DNA from: Thiotrichaceae bacterium
Lineage (GTDB): Bacteria; Pseudomonadota; Gammaproteobacteria; Thiotrichales; Thiotrichaceae
Assembly: GCA_027009095.1 (NCBI GenBank)
Contig: JALVDG010000224.1
Coordinates: 1 to 10,568, forward strand
Length of the DNA stretch: 10,568 nt
Direction: 5' to 3'
The notes under the pieces were generated by a model that did not search any database, had not been told where the DNA came from, and was given only the letters and a program-made list of their open reading frames with translations. Positions 1-6,204 of this stretch are shown here, piece by piece. How positions within the stretch are numbered: the first letter of the stretch is position 1; each line of letters opens with the position of its first letter. The position numbers and the translations under genes were made by a program.

Positions 1-1
1 A

Positions 2-29
2 TTGAACCCGCAGTGTTTGCCCTTATACT
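2..29 (+). promoter_or_regulatory. Possible sigma-70 promoter of the Sel1-repeat gene
   Basis: TTGAAC at 2-7 (four of six matches to the -35 consensus) and TATACT at 24-29 (five of six to the -10) are separated by 16 bases and lie about 45 bases before the start codon of the next gene. A short hairpin, ATTTAT/ATAAAT at 35-40 and 44-49, follows in the presumed leader. AT-rich DNA gives such matches by chance, and the window edge hides what lies upstream, so this is tentative. Confidence 0.3.
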
Positions 30-74
30 GAATCATTTATTTGATAAATTCATAGTTAAAGGTAGTTAAGTAAA

Positions 75-524
75 ATGAGCGAAACAACATTCACCGATGC
101 AGAAGAAATGGACTTTTCAACGGGCATATCTGCCTTTGAAGGAAAGAATTTTTCAAAAGCCATGCAGTTTCTTTCACCTTTTGCAGAAAAAGGCAATGCA
201 CAGGCACAGCACCTCGTTGCTATTATGTATCAAAATGGTTTAGGCGTTGGTCCTAGTAGTGAAGAAGCAGCTAAATGGATGAGAGCATCGGCTGAACAAG
301 GCTACCCCATTGCACAACATGGACTAGGATTTATGTATATGAATGGTGAATGTGTTGAAAAAGATGGTGCAGAAGCTGCTAAGTGGTTTCAACTAGCAGC
401 AGATCAGGGCTTGCAAGGCTCTATGACTACACTTGCGATGATGTATGAACAAGGCAATGGCGTAGAGAAAGACACAGCTAAAGCTAAAGAACTATACAAA
501 CAAGCAGGATTTGATGACGTTTAA
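75..524 (+). CDS. Small Sel1-repeat (SLR) protein
   Basis: A 149-residue protein made almost wholly of Sel1-like repeats, the alpha/alpha solenoid relatives of TPRs that act as protein-protein scaffolds. Two full 36-residue units run at about 41-76 and 77-112, and a third, slightly shorter unit at 113-145. Each shows the A-x-x-x-L-x-x-M-Y-x-x-G signature followed by A-K-x-W/L-x-x-x-A and a closing Q-G or Q-A-G. Residues 15-40 look like a degenerate further unit. There is no signal peptide or membrane segment, so it is probably cytoplasmic. The start ATG has a weak AAGGT-type ribosome site nearby. The partner is unknown: SLR proteins have varied roles and the neighbours do not point to one. 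The family call is secure and the function is open. Confidence 0.85.
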   Translation: MSETTFTDAEEMDFSTGISAFEGKNFSKAMQFLSPFAEKGNAQAQHLVAIMYQNGLGVGPSSEEAAKWMRASAEQGYPIAQHGLGFMYMNGECVEKDGAEAAKWFQLAADQGLQGSMTTLAMMYEQGNGVEKDTAKAKELYKQAGFDDV

Positions 525-657
525 TGATTATCTTTATCTCAACAGGAAGTAAAACTTTTAGTTTCACCCTACTCTCAATATTGTTTTAATGTAGACAAGC
601 CTAAAATCCACTTCTTTACATTTGAAACATAACACTTAATCGCACGAGCCATATACA

Positions 658-1071
658 ATGAGCAACAGTGAAAACAAACTCCATGTTATCATCAATGATA
701 TTTCTATTTTAGAGTTTGATCGCAACAAGCCTTTACCTGGTCACCAAAGACGCTATTTAGATCAGATGGATATCACAATGGATGCAGGTATCAAACTAGG
801 CAAGGATAATATTGAAAACCCCAACACACTACAACGCACACAGTACGTTGCCAACTCATTAGTTAATGCTCTATTTGAAGAAAATTATGATCTAGGCATT
901 GCGATGTGTACTTATCTTGCCAAACGTATTCCTGATCTACTACAAGTAAAGGCTATCGGAGAAAAAGGTGATACATCAATTGAGCTAGTATTTGACCGAA
1001 GTCTAGAAAAGGCTCAACAAGAGCAAGCAATTGAATTTTTTAAACCCGATACCCTGAATACAATGCACTAG
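658..1071 (+). CDS. Uncharacterised 137-residue protein
   Basis: I do not recognise this protein. It is soluble and mixed in charge, with no signal peptide, membrane segment or obvious cofactor motif. There is an N-terminal beta-like stretch (residues 8-20), a basic segment with G-H-Q-R-R (28-32), and a probably helical middle (about 55-90) rich in Asn, Leu and Ala. The C-terminal part, residues 97-127, alternates beta-like and helical sequence. Codon use and base composition resemble the neighbours, so it is likely a real gene. No clear Shine-Dalgarno site precedes the ATG. It lies 133 bases after the Sel1-repeat gene on the same strand, so co-transcription is possible. Its stop codon sits exactly at the edge of the structured repeat region that follows, so that region may have shaped its 3' end. 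Confidence 0.65.
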   Translation: MSNSENKLHVIINDISILEFDRNKPLPGHQRRYLDQMDITMDAGIKLGKDNIENPNTLQRTQYVANSLVNALFEENYDLGIAMCTYLAKRIPDLLQVKAIGEKGDTSIELVFDRSLEKAQQEQAIEFFKPDTLNTMH

Positions 1072-1131
1072 GATGACCGCTTCCTAGCTCTCCCTGCGGG
1101 ACAATCCAAAGCATCCAATACGGCGCTGTGA

Positions 1132-1162
1132 GTTTTGACAAGGGAATAACCATTGTCAAAAC
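1132..1162. repeat. Perfect 10-base inverted repeat (hairpin)
   Basis: GTTTTGACAA at 1132-1141 is exactly complementary to TTGTCAAAAC at 1153-1162. The 11-base loop can add two more pairs (G1143-C1151, G1144-C1150) after one mismatch, leaving a five-base loop. No T-run follows on either strand, so it does not read as an intrinsic terminator. It is one of several stems in the gene-free region. Confidence 0.7.
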
Positions 1163-1225
1163 CCATGCCTTGTCTTGATTGAACACTTTGGTTTGCTCTG
1201 TATCTGTCAATATAACGTGGTTGAC

Positions 1226-1241
1226 GTACTACTAGTAGTAC
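1226..1241. repeat. 16-base perfect palindrome GTACTACTAGTAGTAC
   Basis: The sequence is its own reverse complement. It could form a 6-bp stem with a CTAG loop in RNA, or act as a symmetric binding site in DNA. A short inverted repeat, GTCAA at 1206-1210 and TTGAC at 1221-1225, abuts it directly. No known protein site is recognised here. Confidence 0.7.
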
Positions 1242-1297
1242 TCCATCAAAGCAAACTTGTGAGAATAACAGTGAGAAAACTCTGAAGTATAAAAATC

Positions 1298-1419
1298 GTA
1301 ACCACTCAGCTCGTACTCTCTTTTGCCCGATTTCTGCGTTAAACGTGCTCATTTACACGCATAAACTCCGCTCTTTTTCCTTGAACTCGAACAAAATAGA
1401 GCACAACCTAAGCAGTTAC
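1298..1419 (-). repeat. 37-base imperfect terminal inverted repeat, likely minus-strand RNA stem or MITE-like element
   Basis: Bases 1298-1334 match the reverse complement of 1383-1419 at 27 of 37 positions with no gaps; both arms end in GTAAC. Of the ten mismatches, seven become G-U wobble pairs if the minus strand is transcribed and none do so for the plus strand, giving 34 of 37 pairs in minus-strand RNA. Inside, TGCGT (1335-1339) and ACGCA (1357-1361) form a smaller stem, leaving 1362-1382 unpaired. A second partner for the outer arm, GCTGAGTAGTTA at 1427-1438, matches 1299-1310 in inverted orientation at 11 of 12 positions. The ends suggest a MITE or REP-like element, but no clear target-site duplication was seen. 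The family is not identified. Confidence 0.6.
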
Positions 1420-1499
1420 TGATTATGCTGAGTAGTTATTAAAAATACAGCATTACCATAGTCGCTATCTACAAAATGAAGTTATTCCGTGCACATTCT

Positions 1500-1901
1500 T
1501 TAATCCTTAAACTCACCATATAAAGTCAAAGAGTGTTCCATTAATTTAAAACCATGCTCTTTAGCAATCTCTATCTGCCTTTGCTCGATAATCTCATCAT
1601 GAAATTCTACAATTTTGCCTGTTTTCAGATCAACCATATGATCATGATGCTCACCACGCTCTAACTCATATACGCATTGATCACCTTCAAAATTATGCTT
1701 GATAATCAACCCCGCTGCTTCAAATTGTGTGAGTACACGATAAACCGTTGCGATACCTACTTTAACTCCTCCAACAAGTAACTCCTGATAAATTTCTTCT
1801 GCACCAAAGTGTTGTTTTTCAGATGTTTCTAATAATTTTAATATTTCTATTCTAGGTTTTGTTATTTTTAAACCCGCTTCTTTAAGATCATTTTTATCCA
1901 C
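1500..1901 (-). CDS. fur: Ferric uptake regulator Fur
   Basis: Fur is the dimeric, metal-dependent repressor that binds AT-rich Fur boxes and controls iron uptake and related genes. The protein has the N-terminal winged helix with the recognition segment VGIATVYRVLTQFEAAGL, then the metal-binding and dimerisation domain with HHDHM and the closing HSLTLYG. I prefer the GTG at 1899-1901 (133 residues): AGGTG at 1908-1912 lies six bases before it, and the resulting N-terminus aligns with that of Pseudomonas Fur. The GTG at 1908-1910 (136 residues) lacks a spaced ribosome site. The CxxC pair that follows HHDH in E. coli Fur is replaced by Asp and Thr; the only cysteine left is in the QCVYEL segment. 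The gene follows clpA on the same strand after about 150 bases, so it probably has its own promoter. Fur assignment is firm over Zur or PerR because of overall similarity. Confidence 0.95.
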   Translation of the reverse strand: MDKNDLKEAGLKITKPRIEILKLLETSEKQHFGAEEIYQELLVGGVKVGIATVYRVLTQFEAAGLIIKHNFEGDQCVYELERGEHHDHMVDLKTGKIVEFHDEIIEQRQIEIAKEHGFKLMEHSLTLYGEFKD

Positions 1902-1907
1902 AATAGA

Positions 1908-1912
1908 CACCT
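1908..1912 (-). promoter_or_regulatory. Ribosome binding site deciding the fur start
   Basis: Minus-strand AGGTG, followed by a six-base spacer (TCTATT) and the GTG at 1901. The alternative GTG at 1910 would overlap this site, which argues for the shorter protein. Confidence 0.55.
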
Positions 1913-1921
1913 AGAAATATG

Positions 1922-1945
1922 TAAATAATTTATCTTAGCCTAAGA
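1922..1945. promoter_or_regulatory. Two abutting palindromes upstream of fur, possible control site
   Basis: TAAATAATTTA (1922-1932) and TCTTAGCCTAAGA (1933-1945, with a single central base) are each perfect inverted repeats and lie side by side 20-44 bases before the fur start. A weak minus-strand -10-like TAAGAT overlaps the second. Neither is a good match to the canonical 19-base Fur box (the best alignment I tried gave about half the positions), so autoregulation is only a possibility. Confidence 0.3.
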
Positions 1946-2053
1946 GTTTCTCTAACGATAATAACCACACTGATAAACCATTGAATTCCAGCAGTCATTG
2001 AGGAGTGAAGAAAATCGCTTTGCAAGACCTATCTCATAGACTAAGTTGGACTC

Positions 2054-4339
2054 TTATGCAGGTACTGCCTTTTCACCATACGACAAGCTAAGTTCTCCGC
2101 CCTTTTCAGTGATACGCACAGTACCACCTTCGCTTAGTTTTCCAAATAATAGCTCATCAGCCAATGGGCGTTTAATTTTTTCTTGTATTAAACGTTCCAT
2201 TGGGCGTGCTCCCATTTTTGCATCATAACCTTCTTTGGCTAACCAACGTTTGGCTTTATCGTCAACAATAAGTGTTACGCCTTTATCAACTAACTGAGTT
2301 TCAAGTCGAATTAAGAACTTGTCGACAATAGAAACAATGACCTTAGGAATTAATGCACCAAACTGAATAACAGCATCTAAACGATTACGGAATTCAGGCG
2401 TAAAGGCTAGTTCAATTGCTTTACCAATATCAGAGCTATGGTCTTGCTTAGTAAAGCCTAATGAGCTGCGATTAATATCGTGCGCCCCCGCATTACTCGT
2501 CATAATCAAAATTACATTACGGAAATCAACTTTACGTCCATTGCTATCCGTTAAGCTACCATTATCCATAACCTGTAATAAAATATTAAAGACATCAGGA
2601 TGTGCTTTTTCAATTTCATCAAGCAATAAAACAGCATGAGGGCTTTTACTCACAGCATCAGTTAACAATCCACCTTCATCAAAGCCAACATAGCCAGGAG
2701 GTGCGCCAATTAAGCGTGATACGGTATGACGCTCCATGTACTCAGACATGTCAAAACGAAGTAACTCAATACCTAAGTGATCAGATAGTTGCTTAGCAAC
2801 TTCTGTTTTACCCACACCTGTTGGACCTGCGAACAAGAACGAACCAATCGTCTTACCATCTTCACGCAAACCAGAGCGTGCCATTTTAATAGAGGTCACT
2901 AGCTGAGAAATAGCATCATCCTGTCCAAACACAACACGTTTCAAGCTCTTTTCTAGCTTTTTTAGTATCATCATATCTGAAGAGGAAACTGTCTTAGGTG
3001 GAATACGCGCCATTTTTGCGATAATGTTTTCGATATCATGTACCGAAATAGTCTTTTTACGTGCCTCCTTTGGTTCTAACTGACGATTAGCTCCCGCTTC
3101 ATCAATCACATCAATTGCCTTATCTGGTAAATGGCGATCTGTAATATAACGCGCGGAAAGCTCTGCAGCTGACTCTAAAGCAGGCATGGTATATTTTACA
3201 TCATGATGTTTTTCATAATGTGATTTTAAACCTTTTAAAATTTGAATGGTTTCAGAAATACTTGGCTCATTTATATCAATTTTTTGGAAGCGACGCGCCA
3301 ATGCACGGTCTTTTTCAAAAATACTGTGATACTCTTGGTAGGTGGTTGAACCCATGCACTTTAGCTCGCCTGATGCTAACATCGGCTTGATAAGATTTGA
3401 TGCATCCATTGTGCCACCAGAAGTTGCACCTGCTCCAATAATGATATGAATTTCATCGATAAAAAGTACCGCATGATCTTCTTCTTTAATCTGATTAAGC
3501 ACTGCTTTCAAACGTTTTTCGAAGTCACCACGATATTTGGTACCTGCTACTAATGCACCGAGATCAAGCGAGTAAATAGTAGCATCTTGTAAAACCTCAG
3601 GGACTTCTTTATCAACAATGCGCTTTGCTAAACCTTCTGCAATGGCTGTTTTACCAACACCTGCTTCACCGACTAATAAAGGGTTGTTTTTGCGACGACG
3701 ACAAAGTACTTGTACTGCTCGCTCTATTTCATTGTCACGACCAATTAAGGGATCAATTTTTCCTTCAATTGCTTGCTCATTTAAGTTTTCAGCAAAACGT
3801 TGTAACGGTGTTTCTGCTGGTGCTTCTTCTTCCTCGGCCAAAGAAATATCATCCAACATTTCAGGATCATCATCCATTGGGAATTCACTCAATGAAATTT
3901 CATCTTCTGTTTTATGAATACCATGTGAAACATAATTAACAAGATCTAAACGCGTCATATTTTGACGTGATAAATAATAAACAGCATGAGACTCTGGCTC
4001 ACCAAAAATAGCCACGAGAATATTTTCTCCTGTTACCTCACCTTTACCTGATGCCTGAACATGGTAAACAGAGCGTTGAATAACACGCTGGAAACCCAAA
4101 GTTGGTTGCGTGTCTCGCTCATCATCTTCGACAAGTACGGGGGTACTTTCTTCGATAAAACTTTCTAATTCTGTTTGCAATACAGGGATATCAATACCAC
4201 AAGCTCGCAAAGCTTCTGCTGCGGTAGGATTACTTGTCATTGCTAACAGCAGATGCTCTACAGTGACAAACTCATGGTGCTTATCGCGTGCCTCTGTAAA
4301 CAGGCGGTTGATAGAATATTCAACTTCTGCACTTAACAT
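2054..4339 (-). CDS. clpA: ATP-dependent Clp protease ATPase subunit ClpA
   Basis: ClpA is the hexameric AAA+ unfoldase that docks on ClpP and, with ClpS, degrades N-degron and other substrates in the cytoplasm. The protein is 761 residues, close to the 758 of E. coli. It has the double Clp N-domain (about 1-140), an acidic linker (about 145-175), AAA-1 with Walker A GEAGVGKT (224-231) and Walker B VLFIDE (291-296), and AAA-2 with Walker A GPTGVGKT (505-512) and Walker B LLLDE (571-575). A C-terminal ClpB-D2-type small domain follows. L-G-F at 627-629 sits where ClpA carries its ClpP-docking IGL-type loop. The ATG at 4337-4339 was chosen because it aligns with E. coli ClpA and has GAGG about nine bases upstream; the open frame continues 20 codons further up, into clpS. 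It starts four bases after the clpS stop, so the two are co-transcribed and probably translationally coupled. Confidence 0.97.
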   Translation of the reverse strand: MLSAEVEYSINRLFTEARDKHHEFVTVEHLLLAMTSNPTAAEALRACGIDIPVLQTELESFIEESTPVLVEDDERDTQPTLGFQRVIQRSVYHVQASGKGEVTGENILVAIFGEPESHAVYYLSRQNMTRLDLVNYVSHGIHKTEDEISLSEFPMDDDPEMLDDISLAEEEEAPAETPLQRFAENLNEQAIEGKIDPLIGRDNEIERAVQVLCRRRKNNPLLVGEAGVGKTAIAEGLAKRIVDKEVPEVLQDATIYSLDLGALVAGTKYRGDFEKRLKAVLNQIKEEDHAVLFIDEIHIIIGAGATSGGTMDASNLIKPMLASGELKCMGSTTYQEYHSIFEKDRALARRFQKIDINEPSISETIQILKGLKSHYEKHHDVKYTMPALESAAELSARYITDRHLPDKAIDVIDEAGANRQLEPKEARKKTISVHDIENIIAKMARIPPKTVSSSDMMILKKLEKSLKRVVFGQDDAISQLVTSIKMARSGLREDGKTIGSFLFAGPTGVGKTEVAKQLSDHLGIELLRFDMSEYMERHTVSRLIGAPPGYVGFDEGGLLTDAVSKSPHAVLLLDEIEKAHPDVFNILLQVMDNGSLTDSNGRKVDFRNVILIMTSNAGAHDINRSSLGFTKQDHSSDIGKAIELAFTPEFRNRLDAVIQFGALIPKVIVSIVDKFLIRLETQLVDKGVTLIVDDKAKRWLAKEGYDAKMGARPMERLIQEKIKRPLADELLFGKLSEGGTVRITEKGGELSLSYGEKAVPA

Positions 4340-4343
4340 TTTT

Positions 4344-4664
4344 CTACGCCTCTTCCATTGTACATAACAGCGGGTGTTGACACTCACGCGCATACTCATT
4401 AACCAAATCGACTTTCGTCTCGGCTATCTCTCTTGTATAGGTACCACAAACACCTTTACCTTTTGTGTGAACACTTAACATAACACGAGTTGCATTTTCT
4501 TGGTTTAGTCCAAAAAAGTGTTGCAATACCTCAACCACAAACTCCATTGGTGTGAAATCATCGTTTAATAGTATAACTTTATATCGTGCTGGTTCTTTAA
4601 CTTTTGGACGGGATTCTTCTACCGCCAAACCTAAATCGTGATCCGATTCGTGTGAATTAGCCAT
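4344..4664 (-). CDS. clpS: ATP-dependent Clp protease adaptor ClpS
   Basis: ClpS recognises proteins with destabilising N-terminal residues and delivers them to the ClpA N-domain. The 106-residue protein has the same length and numbering as E. coli ClpS. The first 25 residues are a flexible, charged tail, followed by the folded core. The N-degron pocket residues are all present: Asn34, Asp35, Asp36, the gatekeeper Met40 and His66. The C-terminus [10 protein letters not shown] is also typical. It is the first gene of a clpS-clpA operon. The ATG at 4662-4664 has no well-spaced Shine-Dalgarno site; AAGG lies about 15 bases upstream. In E. coli cspD precedes and infA follows this pair; here neither is present. 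Confidence 0.97.
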   Translation of the reverse strand: MANSHESDHDLGLAVEESRPKVKEPARYKVILLNDDFTPMEFVVEVLQHFFGLNQENATRVMLSVHTKGKGVCGTYTREIAETKVDLVNEYARECQHPLLCTMEEA

Positions 4665-4705
4665 AAATTTTATTATCTGCCTTAACCTATTATTTGCCTC
4701 TAAAG

Positions 4706-4734
4706 AAAATCTAAATCACATTGGGTTAGATTTT
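4706..4734 (-). repeat. 9-bp AT-rich inverted repeat in the clpS leader
   Basis: AAAATCTAA at 4706-4714 is exactly complementary to TTAGATTTT at 4726-4734, with an 11-base loop. It lies 42 bases upstream of clpS. If transcribed on the minus strand, the stem is followed by CTTT, but it has little G+C, so a terminator role is doubtful. It may instead affect leader folding. Confidence 0.4.
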
Positions 4735-4964
4735 ATTAGTAACTTTTTTATGAAACTATTTGATTATTCTTTATCAAATATATTGTTCTATTGATTGTAG
4801 CAAAAATAAGGAACCTATTGTTCTAACTAAATTAAACTCAGATACCTATTAACTAACAGACATTATCAGAAAGTCAGGGTTCACTTTATTTCACCTAAGA
4901 TTACATTGGATAACTATATTTTTTGCTACAAATAAAACCATATTATCAGATAAATATAATGATA

Positions 4965-4996
4965 GGGTGAGATACCTGTAAAACAAGGTGATATAC
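4965..4996 (+). promoter_or_regulatory. Tandem direct repeat GGTGAKATAC, possible operator
   Basis: GGTGAGATAC at 4966-4975 and GGTGATATAC at 4987-4996 differ at one base and are 21 bases apart, two turns of the helix. A related inverted copy, AGGTGAAAT on the minus strand, is at 4888-4896. They sit just upstream of an extended -10-like element that lacks a -35, as would fit an activator-dependent promoter. The cognate regulator is unknown. Confidence 0.35.
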
Positions 4997-5005
4997 ACTA
5001 AATTC

Positions 5006-5014
5006 TGCTATAGT
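5006..5014 (+). promoter_or_regulatory. Possible extended -10 promoter of the kinase gene
   Basis: TGCTATAGT combines a TG extended motif with TATAGT (five of six to the -10 consensus). No -35 is evident at 16-18 bases. Transcription would start near 5021, giving a leader of roughly 67 bases before the ATG at 5088. Confidence 0.35.
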
Positions 5015-5087
5015 TACCAATTTTTAAGGAATATGTTGCTCTTTAAAATTATTCCTAACTCAAGTATATCAAGGAAAATTAATACAA

Positions 5088-6068
5088 ATGAAATACCACG
5101 TTTATGGCATTGGCAATGCGCTTGTTGATATGGAATTTAGCGTATCTGACTCATTTCTAGAAAACAATAATATCGAAAAAGGGCTAATGACCCTAATAGA
5201 AGAAGATAAACAACAACAATTATCAGATAATTTAATCAAAGAGTTTGGATTAAAGAAGCGCGCAAGTGGTGGATCAGCAGCAAATACAATTGTTGCTATT
5301 AGCCAATTAGGCGGTAAAACCTTCTATGCTTGTAAGATCGCAGATGATGAAGGTGGTAATTTCTATATGAATGATCTTCACGAAGCAGGCGTCAGTACTT
5401 TACTTGATAAAGTTAAAGGTGATGGCGTGACAGGTAAGTGCATGGTAATGGTAACGGAAGATGCAGAGCGTACCATGAACACTTATTTAGGTATTACCTC
5501 TGAGTTTTGTGATGCCGATTTACATATCGAACAGCTAAAAAATTCTGAATACCTTTATATTGAAGGCTACCTTGTCACATCAGATTGTTCTCGTAATGCC
5601 GCCATTGCTGCTCGAAAAATAGCGGCTGAAAATGGTGTTAAGACTGCATTTACCTTTTCTGACCCTGCAATGGTGACTTATTTTAAAGAGGGTGTCAGCG
5701 AAATTATTGGCGATGGTGTTGATGTGCTGTTTTGTAATGAAGAAGAAGCAAAAACCTACACCTCTACTGATAATTTAGACGATGCAATCAGCGCACTAGA
5801 AAAAATCGCAAAAAAGATTGTCGTGACACAAGGTAAAGATGGCGCAACCATCATCAGTAATGGCAAGCGTACCTCTATCGACTCAAAAAAAGTAACCGCT
5901 GTCGATACAAATGGTGCCGGTGATATGTTTGCAGGTGCTTTTATGTATGGACTAACACAAGGCTATAACGATTTAGATGCAGGCAACTTAGCAAGCCAAG
6001 CAGCAGCTGAAATTGTTACTACCTTTGGCGCACGCTTAGAAAAAGAGCAATTACAAGCCATGTTGTAA
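5088..6068 (+). CDS. PfkB-family kinase, adenosine kinase-like
   Basis: A cytoplasmic ribokinase-fold (PfkB) kinase that transfers the ATP gamma-phosphate to a sugar or nucleoside. At 326 residues it has normal length for the group. N-terminal GIGNALVD (7-14) begins the fold; SGGSAANT (60-67) is the first PfkB signature and lines the substrate site; NEEE (217-220) fits the NxxE metal/phosphate motif; VTQGKDG (246-252) and DTNGAGDMFAGA (273-284) form the ATP/anion hole, with Asp279 as the expected catalytic base. The overall sequence is closest in my memory to bacterial proteins annotated as adenosine kinase, which would salvage adenosine to AMP. Other substrates such as ribose, guanosine/inosine or fructose cannot be excluded. 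AAGGA at 5071-5075 is the likely ribosome site, with a longish 12-base spacer. It is divergent from clpS and upstream of miaB on the same strand, with a 136-base gap. Confidence 0.85.
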   Translation: MKYHVYGIGNALVDMEFSVSDSFLENNNIEKGLMTLIEEDKQQQLSDNLIKEFGLKKRASGGSAANTIVAISQLGGKTFYACKIADDEGGNFYMNDLHEAGVSTLLDKVKGDGVTGKCMVMVTEDAERTMNTYLGITSEFCDADLHIEQLKNSEYLYIEGYLVTSDCSRNAAIAARKIAAENGVKTAFTFSDPAMVTYFKEGVSEIIGDGVDVLFCNEEEAKTYTSTDNLDDAISALEKIAKKIVVTQGKDGATIISNGKRTSIDSKKVTAVDTNGAGDMFAGAFMYGLTQGYNDLDAGNLASQAAAEIVTTFGARLEKEQLQAML

Positions 6069-6078
6069 TTTTTACCAA

Positions 6079-6127
6079 AACTGATAATGCGGATCTTCTT
6101 TAATAAAACACACTTGCATCATCAGTT
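6079..6127. repeat. 12-bp imperfect inverted repeat between the kinase and miaB
   Basis: AACTGATAATGC (6079-6090) pairs with GCATCATCAGTT (6116-6127) at 11 of 12 positions, with a 25-base loop. The stem begins ten bases after the kinase stop codon. The following bases (CTCTTGCTTCTC) are pyrimidine-rich but not a T-run, so this is a weak terminator or 3'-end stabilising candidate. Confidence 0.4.
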
Positions 6128-6204
6128 CTCTTGCTTCTCATTTATTTGAAAGCGATAATTATTCCTTCTTCATGCACATTCCTTATTTTATAGAGCAAAA
6201 GACT

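Larger units (their letters stand above)
1072..1499. other. Gene-free, highly structured intergenic region
   Basis: This 428-base gap between the unknown gene and fur holds no convincing protein gene. A 94-codon minus-strand reading frame (1068-1352) crosses it, but the frame starts in the loop of a large hairpin, is rich in Arg and Ser, has no recognisable domain, and overlaps the neighbouring gene by four bases. The DNA is full of symmetry: CTAGG/CCTAG at 1068-1072 and 1083-1087, TCCC-TGC-GGGA near 1091-1101, a 10-base inverted repeat at 1132-1162, GTCAA/TTGAC at 1206-1225, a 16-base palindrome at 1226-1241 and a 37-base imperfect inverted repeat at 1298-1419. Positions 1081-1140 are 31/60 G+C, richer than most flanking DNA. 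This looks like a dispersed repeat or structured RNA; 1456-1499 shows nothing notable. Confidence 0.55.
4665..5087. other. 423-base AT-rich divergent intergenic region
   Basis: This region separates clpS (minus) from the kinase gene (plus) and must hold promoters for both directions. No gene or RNA was recognised. It contains a 9-bp hairpin near clpS (4706-4734), ATTATCAGA at 4862-4870 and again at 4942-4950, three copies of an RGGTGANAT motif, and an extended -10-like element at 5006-5014. A TATAAT at 4955-4960 has no fitting -35. No promoter for clpS stood out: TTGATA (minus, 4772-4777) has only a poor -10 (TTTCAT) at 16 bases. Confidence 0.6.

Noticed and set aside
545-566. Possible terminator after the Sel1-repeat gene (GTAAAAC-TTTTA-GTTTCAC)
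   Set aside because: Short AT-rich stem with a mismatch and no following T-run.
1068-1352. 94-codon minus-strand reading frame as a protein gene
   Set aside because: It starts inside a hairpin, runs through several inverted repeats, is Arg/Ser rich without a domain, and overlaps the stop of the upstream gene. The pattern of G-U-type changes argues for RNA or DNA structure, not protein.
1922-1940. Canonical Fur box before fur
   Set aside because: The best alignment to the 19-base consensus matched only about half of the positions, which is expected by chance in AT-rich DNA.
3618-3939. Overlapping plus-strand reading frames opposite clpA
   Set aside because: These are antisense shadows of the conserved AAA-1 coding sequence, with no domain and no ribosome site.
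4340-4399. Extended N-terminus of ClpA
   Set aside because: The extra 20 codons overlap clpS and are basic junk-like sequence; ClpA begins at the MLSAEVEYS methionine.
6172-6204. Upstream ATG start for miaB
   Set aside because: The 11 extra residues are not found in MiaB homologues I know and no ribosome site precedes this ATG.
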